Positions 1 through 8,954 of a DNA stretch of 64,000 nt are shown here, in pieces (the stretch's first letter is position 1; each line of letters opens with the position of its first letter). This stretch comes from Kibdelosporangium banguiense (GTDB lineage: Bacteria > Actinomycetota > Actinomycetes > Mycobacteriales > Pseudonocardiaceae), in contig NZ_JAGINW010000001.1 of NCBI RefSeq assembly GCF_017876405.1, positions 620,001-684,000 of the forward strand, read 5' to 3'. The notes under the pieces were generated by a model that saw nothing but the letters and a program-made list of their open reading frames with translations, searched no databases and was not told where the DNA came from. The position numbers and the translations under genes were made by a program.

Positions 1-1032
1 GCGCGGGATCATCACGAAGTCGAGTTCCATGGTCTCCGCACCGGCGATTGTCTCGGCCGCCACGATTCCCATCGATTCGGAGGCGTGCGCCAGCATCAGT
101 TTCGCGGTGACGTCACCGATCGCGAAGATGTGCGGCACGTTGGTGCGGCCGCGTGCGTCGATCTCGATCGCGCCGCGATCGGACACCTGCACGCCGGTGT
201 TCTCCAGGCCGTATCCGGCGATGTTCGGCTGGAATCCGATGGCCTGCAGCACCTTGTCGGCTTCCAGCACCTGCTGCTGGCCGTTTTTCGAGACCGTCAC
301 CTGCACACCGGACGACGTCTCCTCAATGCCCTCCACGCGTGTGGACGTCAGCACGTCGATGCCCAGCCGGCGGTAGCGCTTGAACAGCTCGGCGGACACC
401 TCCTCGTCCTCCAGCGGGACCATCCGGTCGAGGAACTCGACGATGGTGACCTTCACGCCGTAGTTGTGCAGCACGTACGCGAACTCGACGCCGATCGCGC
501 CCGCGCCGGCGATCACGATGCTCTGCGGCACGTCTTCCGCGAGGATCTGCTCCTCGTAGGTGACCACGCGGTCGCTCTTGGCGGTGCCGGGCAGCAGACG
601 AGGCTTCGCACCGGCTGCGATGATGCAGTGGTCGAATGTGATCCGCTCGCCGTCGACCTCGATAGTGTTGGCGTCGACGAACGTGCCGCGCCCGTGCACC
701 TCGGTGATGCCATTCTTCTTCATCAGGAAGTGCACGCCTTTGACGCGGCCGTCGGCGACCTTGCGGCTGCGCCGGTACGCCTCGCCGTAGTCCAGGCTGA
801 TCGTGCCGTCGACCTGGATTCCGTACGACTTGGCTTCCTTGGTGAAGATGTGTGCCAGTTCGGCGTTACGCAGCAACGCCTTCGACGGGATACAGCCGAC
901 GTTGAGGCACACGCCGCCCCAGTAGCGCTCCTCGACGACCGCTGTCTTCAGGCCCAGCTGCGCCGATCGGATCGCGGCGACGTAGCCCCCGACTCCGGCC
1001 CCGAGGACGACGACATCGAAATGTGTGGTCAT
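1..1032 (-). CDS. lpdA: Dihydrolipoamide dehydrogenase (E3), 3' end cut by the window
   Basis: FAD-dependent disulfide oxidoreductase that reoxidises the lipoyl group of 2-oxoacid dehydrogenase complexes with NAD+. The N-terminus carries the dinucleotide-binding GAGVGG (residues 11-16) and the redox-active disulfide CLNVGC (Cys42, Cys47) followed by IPSKALL, the hallmark of class I pyridine nucleotide-disulfide reductases. A second Rossmann motif ([10 protein letters not shown]) and the FAD motif IFAIGDV are also present. The ATG at 1032 is the natural start. About 344 residues are visible; the C-terminal dimerisation domain with the catalytic His-Glu pair lies beyond the edge. It is transcribed away from the AAA gene across a 58-base gap that contains a short inverted repeat (1040-1045 / 1058-1063). 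Confidence 0.95.
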   Translation of the reverse strand, partial: MTTHFDVVVLGAGVGGYVAAIRSAQLGLKTAVVEERYWGGVCLNVGCIPSKALLRNAELAHIFTKEAKSYGIQVDGTISLDYGEAYRRSRKVADGRVKGVHFLMKKNGITEVHGRGTFVDANTIEVDGERITFDHCIIAAGAKPRLLPGTAKSDRVVTYEEQILAEDVPQSIVIAGAGAIGVEFAYVLHNYGVKVTIVEFLDRMVPLEDEEVSAELFKRYRRLGIDVLTSTRVEGIEETSSGVQVTVSKNGQQQVLEADKVLQAIGFQPNIAGYGLENTGVQVSDRGAIEIDARGRTNVPHIFAIGDVTAKLMLAHASESMGIVAAETIAGAETMELDFVMIPR

Positions 1033-1090
1033 GTCTTCAACCCTATGTCGGCCGCATTAGGGTGTCCGAACCGACGAGAGGGGGCTCACG

Positions 1091-4000
1091 ATGGGACAGC
1101 CACGGCTACCTGACCACCTGGCGATCCTGTTGACCGATGAGCCGGTCATCGACGTGTACGCCTATGGTCCCTGGCGGGTGCCTGACGGCCTGTTCGAGGA
1201 GATCACCGCCCGCGCCGAGGCGCTCAACAACGACCCCCGCGCCAAGGAACTGCCGTATCAGCTGAGCGATTTCTACGGCGAGAACACGACGGTCGTCGGC
1301 GCCGAGCTGTGGTGCCTGCTGCAGTACTTGACCGGTATCTCGGCGGTGCGTGGCGGCAACCGCGCCGACATCGAGACCGAGCTGCTTGGTGGCTTCCGCG
1401 CAGAGCCGGAGCCGCCCAACCGGAGCGCGACGTACTCCTGCGCACGAGCCAACAACTTCCGGCCGCCTGGTGACTGGCTCACTTCCGCAGCCGGCAACGA
1501 TCCCGGCAAACGACGGCTCGCCTACGAGCTTGCGCGCGAATGCCTCGACGTCTTCGCAGGGCTGGAGCCGTTCGAGCACCGTCGGCAAGCTGTGATCGCG
1601 CTGCATGAGTTGCCCAAAGCGGAAGAAACCGACAGCACGCCGTACGGCAACCTCACCGACATCTGGTCCCGCGCGGCGACCACCGAGATTCTGGCCGAGT
1701 TGCCGGAGCTGGCCGGCCCGACGAACCACCTCGAGTGGGTGGTGACGGGATTCGTCGCGGCGCATGAACGACTCAGCTCGGTGGTCCCTGGCGGGGACCC
1801 GTACGGCATGGTGGCCAGTTTGCTGCACCAGACCGGCGTCTGGGAGGTGCCGGCTGAGTTCGCGGTGTTCGCCGACGACGCCTTGTACGACCGTGTGAGC
1901 AGGTACATGCGGGAGACCTTCACCGATTCCTGGGCGGGCGAGGCCCGGGCGTGGCTGGCTCGGGCCTTGGTCGCGGGCGAGGCGGACGCGTGCCGCGCGT
2001 GGCTCGATATGGCTGCCCGGTTCGGTGCGGCGGTGCATGGCCTTCCTGGGGAGCCAGTGTCGGCGACCACGGACGTGCCGGTCACCGGTTTCCAGCGCAC
2101 GCTGCGCCAGATCTTCACCCGTCGTCCCGTGCTCAATCCGTTGGTCCGCACGCTGGCGGCCATGCCCCGGGAGGAGCCTGCCAAGCCCGCGGCCGGTGAA
2201 CCGGACATTCCGCTGATCGGCCAGCCCGCGTTGACCGCGGCGCTACGCGACATGCTGGTGGCTCTTCCAGAGGACCAGCAGTCGCCGATCCGGCTGATGA
2301 TCGCCGGGCCGGACGGCACAGGGCGCCGTACAGGTGCCACCGCGTTGCTCAAGGAGCTGGTCGCCAAAGGCACCGTCTCGACCGTCAAGTGGGTGTCCGA
2401 GCAGCTGTACGCGAGCATGGACGCGACCGGGGCGGTGCATCAGCTGAACCGGGACATCGCCGACTGCATCGCCGAACGTCAGCTGCTTGTGATCGACGGC
2501 CTCGACCGGATCCTCAGTTTCGACCGGTGCGGCGCGGCGCTCATCGAGGAGCTGCGCCGGTGCCTCAAGCGGTTCGCCGAGCTGCACGTCGTGGTGGTGT
2601 GCGGGCCCGCCGGCGACACCAGGTTGTTCGACGCCAACCCGGCCTTGTACCAGCAGTTCCGGGTGGCCAGGACGGACGAGTTCACCGACAAGCACTATGC
2701 AGATTTGCTTAAAAGGGCTGTCGCGCGCCGGGGCGCCACGATCAGCCGGGCGGTCAGCCTCACTGCCGGGGTGTTGCTGTCGCGCACTCCCCCGCTGTTG
2801 AACTTGCGTGGCGCCAGGCTGGTCGACTACCTCGCCGAACAGTGCGTCGTGGCCGCGCGCAAACGTGCCAAGGTCGGCAGGTCGCGGTCGGTCAGCGTGA
2901 CCGCCGCGGACCTGCCGCGCCAGCTGGTGCCGGGTGGCGTCGCGGGCACCGACCCGCAGGCCGAGCTGGACTCGTGCGTGGGCCTGGAGAAGATCAAGCA
3001 GGAACTCGCGCTGCTGGTCGCTGAGGAGAAGGCGCACCGGATGCGCCTTGAAGCGGGCATGGTCGTCGACCGGCGCCCCCGGCACATGGTCTTCACCGGC
3101 CCGGCCGGCAGCGGCAAGACCATGGTGGCTCGAATTCTGGGCCGCATGTTCGCCGGGACCGGCGTGCTGTCGTCCGGCCACATCGTGGTGGTCGACCGAG
3201 GGGACCTCGTCCACGGCGAAACCTGGGAGATAGGTGCCCGCGTACGCCGCGTCGTGGACCGCGCGGTCGGTGGCGTGCTGTGCGTCGAGGCAGTCCACGA
3301 GTTGCAGCCGGCCGAGGAGGACTGGCGCAACAGGGAGGCCATCAACGCCTTGGTGGGCGCCGTGCAGAGCCACGAGAAGGACTTGGTCGTCGTGCTGACG
3401 GGTCCGGACGCGGCGGTGAACGGGCTGCTGAAGTCCGAGAAGGAACTGGCGGCGTTCTTCCCGTCGGTGCTCCGGTTCCCGGCGTTGACCCAGGACAGTT
3501 TTGTGGCTCTTTTCCAGAGCAAGGCCGCCGAGGCCGGGTTCACGTTGCAGGACGGCGTGGTCGAGAAGGTGCGCAGTCTGGTGAAGGCCACGCCGACCGG
3601 CAACGCGCGGCTGTCGGTGGGGCTCCTCGAACGAGCCATCGCCCGCCAGGCGCGCCGCGTGCTGGCCGACGACGTGGTCAGCGAGGACGAGTCCCTGCAC
3701 GAGATCCTGGTCGAGGACGTGCCCGACACCCTGGCCACGACGTCCTGGGTCGAGCTGCCCAACGACCCGGTGGCCGAAATCGAGAGCCTCATCGGGCTGG
3801 CCGTGGTCAAGGAGGAAGTGCGCCTGCTCGTGGCCGAGGCCAAGGCCGACCGGCTGCGCCGCGAGGCCGGCATCCCGCTGGCGGCGCCGACCCGGCACCT
3901 GGCGTTCACCGGGAACCCGGGCACCGCGAAGACGACCATGGCCCGGCTGCTCGCGGCGGTGTACGCGAAGCTCGGGCTGCTCTCGTCCGGGCACCTGGTG

Positions 4001-4588
4001 GAGGTCTCCCGTGGGGACCTGATCGGTGAGTACCTCGGTCAGACCGCGCCCAAGGTGCGTTCGGCGGTGGCCCGGGCGCTGGGCGGCGTGCTGTTCATCG
4101 ACGAGGCCTACTCGCTCACGGACTCGTGGTACGACGACTACGGTTCGGAAGCGGTCGCCGAGCTGGTCAAACTGATGGAGGAGCACCGCGAGGACCTGGT
4201 CGTGATCGTGGCGGGCTACGACGGCGAGATGGCCCGTTTCCTGGCCAAGAACCCGGGCCTGGCCTCGCGGTTCCCGAACACGCTGCAGTTCCCGGACTAC
4301 ACCGAGGACGAACTCGTCGCGATCTTCGAGGGCATGGCCAGGAAGGCCGGCTACGAGCTGCACGCCGACGTCAGTCCAGCTGTCCGTGAGCTGCTCAAGC
4401 GCACACCACGCGGCAAGTCGTTCGGCAACGGCCGCTTCGTCCGCAACGTGTTCGACCGGGCGGTGGCTCTCCAGGGGAGCCGTATCACCAGCGGCGTCGG
4501 ATCACTCGAGATCAGGCTGCTGCTGGCGGAGGATCTGCCGCCGGCCAAGGACGACCAGCAGGAGCTGCGTACAGGCCAGTACCTCTGA
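1091..4588 (+). CDS. Giant CbxX/CfxQ-EccA-like AAA protein with three tandem AAA modules
   Basis: A 1165-residue cytoplasmic protein. Residues 1-360 are an unassigned, mostly helical region. Three AAA modules follow. Module 1 (about 372-610) has a broken Walker A (GPDGTGRRT, 406-414) and VIDGLDRIL as a Walker B remnant. Module 2 (about 620-880) has a good Walker A (GPAGSGKT, 670-677), but its Walker B reads VLCVEAVHEL where the family has a D-E pair. Module 3 (about 890-1150) keeps VLFIDEAYSL (1000-1009) and has GNPGTAKT at 941-948, with Ala in place of the usual second Gly. The module 2 and 3 sequences resemble the CbxX/CfxQ ATPases and the C-terminal ATPase of type VII secretion EccA. No EccB-E, WXG100 or Rubisco gene is nearby, so the substrate is unknown. 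The ATG is preceded by a gagaggggg ribosome site. Confidence 0.9.
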   Translation: MGQPRLPDHLAILLTDEPVIDVYAYGPWRVPDGLFEEITARAEALNNDPRAKELPYQLSDFYGENTTVVGAELWCLLQYLTGISAVRGGNRADIETELLGGFRAEPEPPNRSATYSCARANNFRPPGDWLTSAAGNDPGKRRLAYELARECLDVFAGLEPFEHRRQAVIALHELPKAEETDSTPYGNLTDIWSRAATTEILAELPELAGPTNHLEWVVTGFVAAHERLSSVVPGGDPYGMVASLLHQTGVWEVPAEFAVFADDALYDRVSRYMRETFTDSWAGEARAWLARALVAGEADACRAWLDMAARFGAAVHGLPGEPVSATTDVPVTGFQRTLRQIFTRRPVLNPLVRTLAAMPREEPAKPAAGEPDIPLIGQPALTAALRDMLVALPEDQQSPIRLMIAGPDGTGRRTGATALLKELVAKGTVSTVKWVSEQLYASMDATGAVHQLNRDIADCIAERQLLVIDGLDRILSFDRCGAALIEELRRCLKRFAELHVVVVCGPAGDTRLFDANPALYQQFRVARTDEFTDKHYADLLKRAVARRGATISRAVSLTAGVLLSRTPPLLNLRGARLVDYLAEQCVVAARKRAKVGRSRSVSVTAADLPRQLVPGGVAGTDPQAELDSCVGLEKIKQELALLVAEEKAHRMRLEAGMVVDRRPRHMVFTGPAGSGKTMVARILGRMFAGTGVLSSGHIVVVDRGDLVHGETWEIGARVRRVVDRAVGGVLCVEAVHELQPAEEDWRNREAINALVGAVQSHEKDLVVVLTGPDAAVNGLLKSEKELAAFFPSVLRFPALTQDSFVALFQSKAAEAGFTLQDGVVEKVRSLVKATPTGNARLSVGLLERAIARQARRVLADDVVSEDESLHEILVEDVPDTLATTSWVELPNDPVAEIESLIGLAVVKEEVRLLVAEAKADRLRREAGIPLAAPTRHLAFTGNPGTAKTTMARLLAAVYAKLGLLSSGHLVEVSRGDLIGEYLGQTAPKVRSAVARALGGVLFIDEAYSLTDSWYDDYGSEAVAELVKLMEEHREDLVVIVAGYDGEMARFLAKNPGLASRFPNTLQFPDYTEDELVAIFEGMARKAGYELHADVSPAVRELLKRTPRGKSFGNGRFVRNVFDRAVALQGSRITSGVGSLEIRLLLAEDLPPAKDDQQELRTGQYL

Positions 4589-4599
4589 CAAGCGAATTG

Positions 4600-6021
4600 T
4601 CAGGAAGGGATGTCCGTACGGCGGCGTGCTGGGCGCGTCTGGAACGGGATCGCGGGTGGAACCTCCGGGTCGCCGGTCTCCTCTACCGGCGCGCAGGGCG
4701 TGGCGAGCCGGATCTGGTTGCGGCCGGCTTCCTTGGCCGCCAGCAGCGCAGCGTCGGCCGCGAGCACGAGGCGGTCGACGTCCACACCGGAATCCGGGTA
4801 GACCGCAGCGCCCATCGACACGGTTATGCCGTCGAGAACGAGTGACTTGGCGGTCTTGGCGTGCGTGATGGTCACCGGGGTGTGCGCGAGCCGGAGACGG
4901 ATCCGCTCCCCGACCATCGCCAGCTCGGACGGCGTTGTCCCTGGCAACAAGACGGCGAGCTCGTCGCCACCCCACCGGGCGGCGAGATCGCCGCGGCGGA
5001 TCTCTGAGCGGACCACCCTGACGACAGACTGCAGGGCCTGGTCGCCCGCAGGGTGGCCGTACTTGTTGTTGATCTCGCTGAAGTTGTCGACGTCCATCAT
5101 CAGGATGCCGACGTTGCCGCCGACGAGCTGGGCACGGCGCAGTTCGGCGCCCACCACCTGGGACCAGAAAGTGGGCGCGGCCAGTCCGGTCTTGTCGTCG
5201 GTGCGGGCCGCGCGCTGGTACTGGGGCAGCAGCAGGTCCCTGTGGAGAGCCAGCACGGTGACCATCAGGACTGGCACAACCCACGGGTTGGAGGCCTCGA
5301 GGGCGCCGACCGCGATGCCGAGGCCGAGCGCGGCGGCCACAACAAGCTGCTCGGACAGGTCGCCGAGGGCGGCACGAGCGTTGGTCTCCGGGTTGGAGAG
5401 CAGGATCGCGCCGACGACCATGGCGTAGTTGACGAGCCACCACGTCGCCGCGGCCGAGACCACGACGACCAGCGACAGGAAGTCGACCGGCACACGTGGC
5501 GCCGCAGCGAGGCCACCTGCCCTGAGCACGGCCGACGCCGCGGCACTGGCCAGGATGAAGGTCGCCGCCGAGAAGATCTTGCGGTGCCAGACGAACTCGC
5601 CGTACACCCGCAACCAACAATACGTGTAGGCGATCACGGCAAGACCGACTACAAGCGGTAGTGGAAGCAGCAGTACTCCGGTAAACACCCAGAGTGACTT
5701 CAGGTTGGTGTACGGGACGCCTTCGACCGCCAGTTCCCGCCGTCGCTCGATGCTGCGGGCTGCTTCCAGGTGCAGAATCGACGCCACGGTCAGGACCGCG
5801 AACCACACCCATTCCTTGCCACTAACGGTGGAATGCAGACCGGCGATGACTGTGACCAGCGCCGCCGCCAGGTCCGTGACCAGCACATACGCCAAAGCGG
5901 CGCGCGGCAGCGACCACAGCCGCCACTTGCTGGGCGAGACCCAGTTCAGCCTGGGGTTCACACTCTTCACCAGGCCCGTTTCTCGATCTCGGGTCACCAG
6001 CAGAACGGTAATCGGGATCAT
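4600..6021 (-). CDS. Membrane-bound diguanylate cyclase (GGDEF)
   Basis: A 473-residue protein that probably makes cyclic di-GMP from two GTP. The first 260 residues hold about six hydrophobic segments (near 40-62, 70-85, 110-138, 150-165, 178-208, 225-258) forming a membrane sensor region of no named type that I recognise. The GGDEF domain begins near 273 (DDKTGL). Its active site is RWGGDEL (GGDEL at 351-355), a permitted variant of GGDEF, and an RxxD inhibitory site (RRGD, 342-345) lies five residues before it, so product feedback is likely. The DVDNF motif for Mg/GTP is present. I chose the ATG at 6021; an in-frame TTG at 6084 would add 21 residues but lies against the neighbouring divergent ribosome site. 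The C-terminus converges on the AAA gene 11 bases away. Confidence 0.88.
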   Translation of the reverse strand: MIPITVLLVTRDRETGLVKSVNPRLNWVSPSKWRLWSLPRAALAYVLVTDLAAALVTVIAGLHSTVSGKEWVWFAVLTVASILHLEAARSIERRRELAVEGVPYTNLKSLWVFTGVLLLPLPLVVGLAVIAYTYCWLRVYGEFVWHRKIFSAATFILASAAASAVLRAGGLAAAPRVPVDFLSLVVVVSAAATWWLVNYAMVVGAILLSNPETNARAALGDLSEQLVVAAALGLGIAVGALEASNPWVVPVLMVTVLALHRDLLLPQYQRAARTDDKTGLAAPTFWSQVVGAELRRAQLVGGNVGILMMDVDNFSEINNKYGHPAGDQALQSVVRVVRSEIRRGDLAARWGGDELAVLLPGTTPSELAMVGERIRLRLAHTPVTITHAKTAKSLVLDGITVSMGAAVYPDSGVDVDRLVLAADAALLAAKEAGRNQIRLATPCAPVEETGDPEVPPAIPFQTRPARRRTDIPS

Positions 6022-6086
6022 CACCCGCTGTCTTTCGGCCAGTCGGGGGTCTTGTGCCGATCCGATGTGTACAGAGAGGAACAATC

Positions 6087-6236
6087 ATGTTCGGAAACGA
6101 ATGGGTACAGCGTGGCAACGAGTGGTTCGCCGGCAACGAGTGGTCTCAGCGCGGCAACGAGTGGTTCGCCGGCAACGAGTGGTTCGCGGGCAACGAGTGG
6201 TTCATGGGTAACGAGTGGACCCAGGCCGGCTGCTGA
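6087..6236 (+). CDS. 49-residue peptide built from seven GNEW repeats
   Basis: A small ORF with an excellent ribosome site (gagagga, 6074-6080, six bases before the ATG). Apart from the start MF and the tail TQAGC, the product is seven copies of GNEW separated by two- or three-residue linkers: VQR, FA, SQR, FA, FA, FM. The order shows a duplicated 13-residue unit (VQRGNEWFAGNEW then SQRGNEWFAGNEW) followed by two six-residue units. The peptide is rich in Trp, Asn, Gly and Glu, acidic, and ends in its only Cys. It has no signal peptide or membrane segment. A strong terminator follows 11 bases after the stop, so it is probably a single-gene transcript. I do not recognise the family. A ribosomal peptide precursor, a self-assembling peptide or a regulatory micro-protein are all possible; no ATP-grasp, radical SAM, LanM or YcaO gene is adjacent. 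Confidence 0.75.
   Translation: MFGNEWVQRGNEWFAGNEWSQRGNEWFAGNEWFAGNEWFMGNEWTQAGC
6093..6218 (+). repeat. Tandem coding repeat encoding GNEW units
   Basis: Seven in-frame repeats of 18 or 21 bases with the core ggcaacgagtgg. The copies differ at few positions even at synonymous sites, and the 13-codon block is duplicated almost exactly, which suggests recent expansion by slippage or unequal crossing over. Copy number may therefore vary between strains. Confidence 0.85.
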
Positions 6237-6247
6237 TGCACCAGGGC

Positions 6248-6280
6248 GGTGGCGGGCTCGCCCTCGCTGAGCCCGCCACC
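6248..6280. terminator. Bidirectional hairpin terminator
   Basis: A perfect 12-bp stem (ggtggcgggctc / gagcccgccacc) with a 9-base loop sits between the convergent GNEW gene and paaE. There is no U-tract, as is common in actinobacteria. It can end both transcripts. Confidence 0.75.
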
Positions 6281-6285
6281 TGGGG

Positions 6286-7359
6286 TCACTGGTCGAAGTC
6301 CACTTCGACCGCGCCGGAGGTCGCGACGGTCTGGCAGGTGACGACGAATCCCGCCTCGACCTCGGCATCCTCCAGCGCGAAGTTGCGTCGCATGTGCACC
6401 TTCCCGCTGATGACCTTCGCGCGGCAGGTGCCGCACACCCCGCCCTTGCAAGCAAACGGCAGGTCCGGGCGCACGCGCTGAGCGCCTTCCAGGAGAGTGG
6501 TGTCCCGGGGCACGACCGCCGTGGTGGTCCTCCCGTCGAGCCGCACCGTCACTTCAGCGCTCGGCCCGGCGGTCACCGGGTCCTTGTGGTGAACCTGCTC
6601 TGGGGGCGTGTCCTCCACATAGAACAGCTCGAAGTGCACCCGTTCCCGCGGTACGCCCAGGTCCTTGAGCACCTGGCGCGCGTCGGTGACCATCCCGAAC
6701 GGACCGCACAGCCACCAGTGGTCCACTTCGGAGACCGTCAGCAGCAACGGCAGCAGGGTGCGCAGCTTGTCGCCGTCGAGCCGGCCGGTAAACAGCTCGG
6801 CTTCCCGCGGCTCGCGGGACAGCACATGCACCAGTTCCATCCGCGCTGTGAAGCGATCCTTCAGGTCGGCGAGCTCGTCGGCGAACATGACTGTATTGGT
6901 GCGGCGGTTGCCGTAGAGGACCACCGCCGACGCCGCCGGGTCCTGAAGCACCGATGACACGATCGACATCACCGGTGTGATCCCGGAGCCGGCCGCCAGC
7001 AGTACGTGCCGGGCGGGCGTCAGGTCGGGGGTGAAGTCGCCGGTCGGCGGCAGCACCTCGATCTGGTCCCCTGGGCGGACCTCATGCACGAGCCACGGTG
7101 AGAAGGCGCCACCAGGCACCTCGCGCACGCCGATCCGCGGCTTCGATCCGACCACCGCGCAGATCGAGTAGGACCGGCGCTCGTCCCGGCCGTCGATGAT
7201 CCGGCGCAGGGTGAGCGACTGCCCGGCACGGAAGTCGTACTGGTCCGCGACGTCCGCGGGCACGTCGAACGTCACGGCGACGGCGTCGTCGCAGAGGCGC
7301 TCCACATGAGCCACCGTCAAGGTGTGGAACTCGGTCCGGCGCCGCAAGGAGGTGGTCAC
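6286..7359 (-). CDS. paaE: 1,2-phenylacetyl-CoA epoxidase, reductase subunit PaaE
   Basis: The 357-residue NAD(P)H-dependent reductase that feeds electrons to the PaaABC(D) epoxidase. The ferredoxin-reductase half shows an FAD-binding RSYS motif and a nucleotide-binding domain with GSGITPVMS. The C-terminal plant-type [2Fe-2S] domain has ligands near Cys304, Cys309, Cys312 and Cys342 (CKGGVCGTC then TCQ). The GTG start directly abuts the paaD stop and is preceded by aaggagatataa, so translation is coupled to paaD. It is the last gene of the paaZABCDE operon. Confidence 0.95.
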   Translation of the reverse strand: MTTSLRRRTEFHTLTVAHVERLCDDAVAVTFDVPADVADQYDFRAGQSLTLRRIIDGRDERRSYSICAVVGSKPRIGVREVPGGAFSPWLVHEVRPGDQIEVLPPTGDFTPDLTPARHVLLAAGSGITPVMSIVSSVLQDPAASAVVLYGNRRTNTVMFADELADLKDRFTARMELVHVLSREPREAELFTGRLDGDKLRTLLPLLLTVSEVDHWWLCGPFGMVTDARQVLKDLGVPRERVHFELFYVEDTPPEQVHHKDPVTAGPSAEVTVRLDGRTTTAVVPRDTTLLEGAQRVRPDLPFACKGGVCGTCRAKVISGKVHMRRNFALEDAEVEAGFVVTCQTVATSGAVEVDFDQ

Positions 7360-7842
7360 TTATATCTCCTTGATGTGCTCGAACGGCTCGTCGCAGGACC
7401 GGCAGCGGCGCAGCGACTTGCACGCGGTGGCGCTGAACTCGGACAACAGCTGGGTGTCCGGTGAGCCGCACTGCGGGCACGGGACGCGCTTCACCGGCGG
7501 AACCAGCGACAGTGAAATGGGGCCGCGTGGCGCCGCGCCCGGTGGAGCGATCCCCGCCTCGGCCAGTTTCAGCTTGCCTTCGGGCGTGATCCAGTCGGTG
7601 GTCCACGCCGGGGACAACACTGTGCGGACGTCCACTTCGCCGTAGCCGGCCCGGTGCAATGCCGAACTCAGATCGGCCCGCATCGCGTCCATCGCCGGAC
7701 AGCCGGTGTAGGTCGGGGTGATGGTCACGACCACGCCGTCGGCCGTTTCCTGGACGTCGCGCAATACACCGAGATCGGAGAGCGTCAGCATCGGCAGTTC
7801 GGGATCTGTGACCGTTTCGGCCACTGCCCGTGCGGTCACCAT
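7360..7842 (-). CDS. paaD: Phenylacetyl-CoA epoxidase maturation subunit PaaD
   Basis: A 160-residue MIP18/DUF59-family protein thought to help metal-centre assembly of the epoxidase. The N-terminal half matches the family (DPELPMLTLSDLGVL, then PTYTGCPAMDAM). The C-terminus is a zinc-ribbon-like segment with CPQCGS and CRSC. I chose the ATG at 7842, which overlaps the paaC stop by seven bases and gives the usual family length of about 160-170 residues; the open frame upstream is arginine-rich antisense noise over paaC. Confidence 0.93.
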   Translation of the reverse strand: MVTARAVAETVTDPELPMLTLSDLGVLRDVQETADGVVVTITPTYTGCPAMDAMRADLSSALHRAGYGEVDVRTVLSPAWTTDWITPEGKLKLAEAGIAPPGAAPRGPISLSLVPPVKRVPCPQCGSPDTQLLSEFSATACKSLRRCRSCDEPFEHIKEI

Positions 7843-8669
7843 GTCGCGTCCGGATGGGCACGCGCCACGCTTTGCATCTCGGCGAGCAATGGCTCCAAGT
7901 GTTCGGTATGCCCGGCCTGCTCGGGAATCCTGGATACCACTGGTATCTGGAGTGTTCCGGCGGCACAGACCTGCGCGATCACGGCGTCGAACTCCGCACG
8001 CAGCTCGGCGTCGTCGTCGAACAATTCGTCCACGTACGGCCAGACATCGGCCAGTCCGTCCTGCATCCGATCGTGTGACAGCGCGGTTCCGTCGCCGAGC
8101 CGGACAACCCACCGGGCCGCGTAATCCCGGTGGTATGTCAATTCCTTGACGCCTTTCACAGCGATCGCTGCCAGCACCGGGTCGGGCGCGTTCGCCAGGC
8201 GCTGCAACAGAGCCAGTCGCCAGGTCGCGAAAACCAGCAGCCGCGCCATCAGGAAGGCGAAGTCCCCGCCGCCCAGTTCGACCAGCCGGACATTGTGGAA
8301 GTCCTCGGCGTCCCGGAAGAACGCCAGGGCGTCCTCATCGGACTGGTCCACCACAGGGACCATGCCCGGATCGGCCTTCGCGGCCCGCGCGAGCAGCAGC
8401 CGGGCCTGACCGAGCAGGTCCAGGCCGATGTTGGCGAGCGCCACCTCGTCCTCGAGCTCGGGCGCGGCCGCGCACCACTCCTGCAGCCGGTGCGACATGA
8501 TCAAGGCGTCGTCGCCGAGCCACAGGCAGGACCGGGCCAGCTCGCCCGCGTCCACACCGGACGGGACCGAGGTGTCCATGCCGGCCAGAGGATCGGCGAA
8601 TCCAGTGCCGAACGCCCACCGCGCGTCGTTCTCCTCGGTAAGCGCTTCATATGCGTTGTCGAATGACAT
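7836..8669 (-). CDS. paaC: 1,2-phenylacetyl-CoA epoxidase structural subunit PaaC
   Basis: A 277-residue ferritin-fold partner of PaaA that forms the heterodimeric core of the multicomponent epoxidase and helps bind phenylacetyl-CoA. Family features include LWLGDDALIMSHRLQEW near residue 50 and the helical YHRDYAARWVVRLGDGT stretch. The ATG at 8669 lies six bases beyond the paaB stop. It sits in the fixed order A-B-C-D-E seen in many paa operons. Confidence 0.95.
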   Translation of the reverse strand: MSFDNAYEALTEENDARWAFGTGFADPLAGMDTSVPSGVDAGELARSCLWLGDDALIMSHRLQEWCAAAPELEDEVALANIGLDLLGQARLLLARAAKADPGMVPVVDQSDEDALAFFRDAEDFHNVRLVELGGGDFAFLMARLLVFATWRLALLQRLANAPDPVLAAIAVKGVKELTYHRDYAARWVVRLGDGTALSHDRMQDGLADVWPYVDELFDDDAELRAEFDAVIAQVCAAGTLQIPVVSRIPEQAGHTEHLEPLLAEMQSVARAHPDATW

Positions 8670-8675
8670 GGCAGC

Positions 8676-8954
8676 TCACATGTGGGGGACGTCGTCGGGA
8701 ATGTCGTAGAAGGTGGGGTGGCGGTAGACCTTGTCACCGCTCGGCGCGAAGAACGGATCCTTCTCGTCCGGGCTGGACGCGGTGATGTGATCGGCCCGCA
8801 CGACCCAGATGCTCACGCCTTCGTTGCGGCGCGTGTAAAGGTCGCGGGCGTTCGTCAGCGCCATCTCGTCGTCGGCCGCGTGCAGCGATCCAACGTGGAC
8901 GTGGTTGAGGCCGCGCTTGCCACGGACAAAGACCTCGTACAGCGGCCAGCTCAT
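8676..8954 (-). CDS. paaB: 1,2-phenylacetyl-CoA epoxidase subunit PaaB
   Basis: A 92-residue small subunit that bridges epoxidase assemblies. The sequence opens [20 protein letters not shown] and contains [12 protein letters not shown] and SIWVVRA, all characteristic of PaaB. The ATG overlaps the paaA stop as ATGA (8951-8954), so translation is coupled. Confidence 0.95.
   Translation of the reverse strand: MSWPLYEVFVRGKRGLNHVHVGSLHAADDEMALTNARDLYTRRNEGVSIWVVRADHITASSPDEKDPFFAPSGDKVYRHPTFYDIPDDVPHM

Noticed and set aside
2243-4363. A 706-codon open frame on the minus strand opposite the AAA gene
   Set aside because: Its product is His/Arg/Gln/Val-rich without a fold-like pattern, it has no ribosome site, and it lies wholly opposite a well-supported gene. 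It is a by-product of high GC. The same applies to the long frames opposite lpd, paaZ, the thiolase, the acylase, the GGDEF-EAL gene and the MFS gene.
6093-6218. CRISPR-like or minisatellite repeat array
   Set aside because: The repeats are 18-21 bases, in frame and without spacers, and encode a regular peptide behind a good ribosome site.
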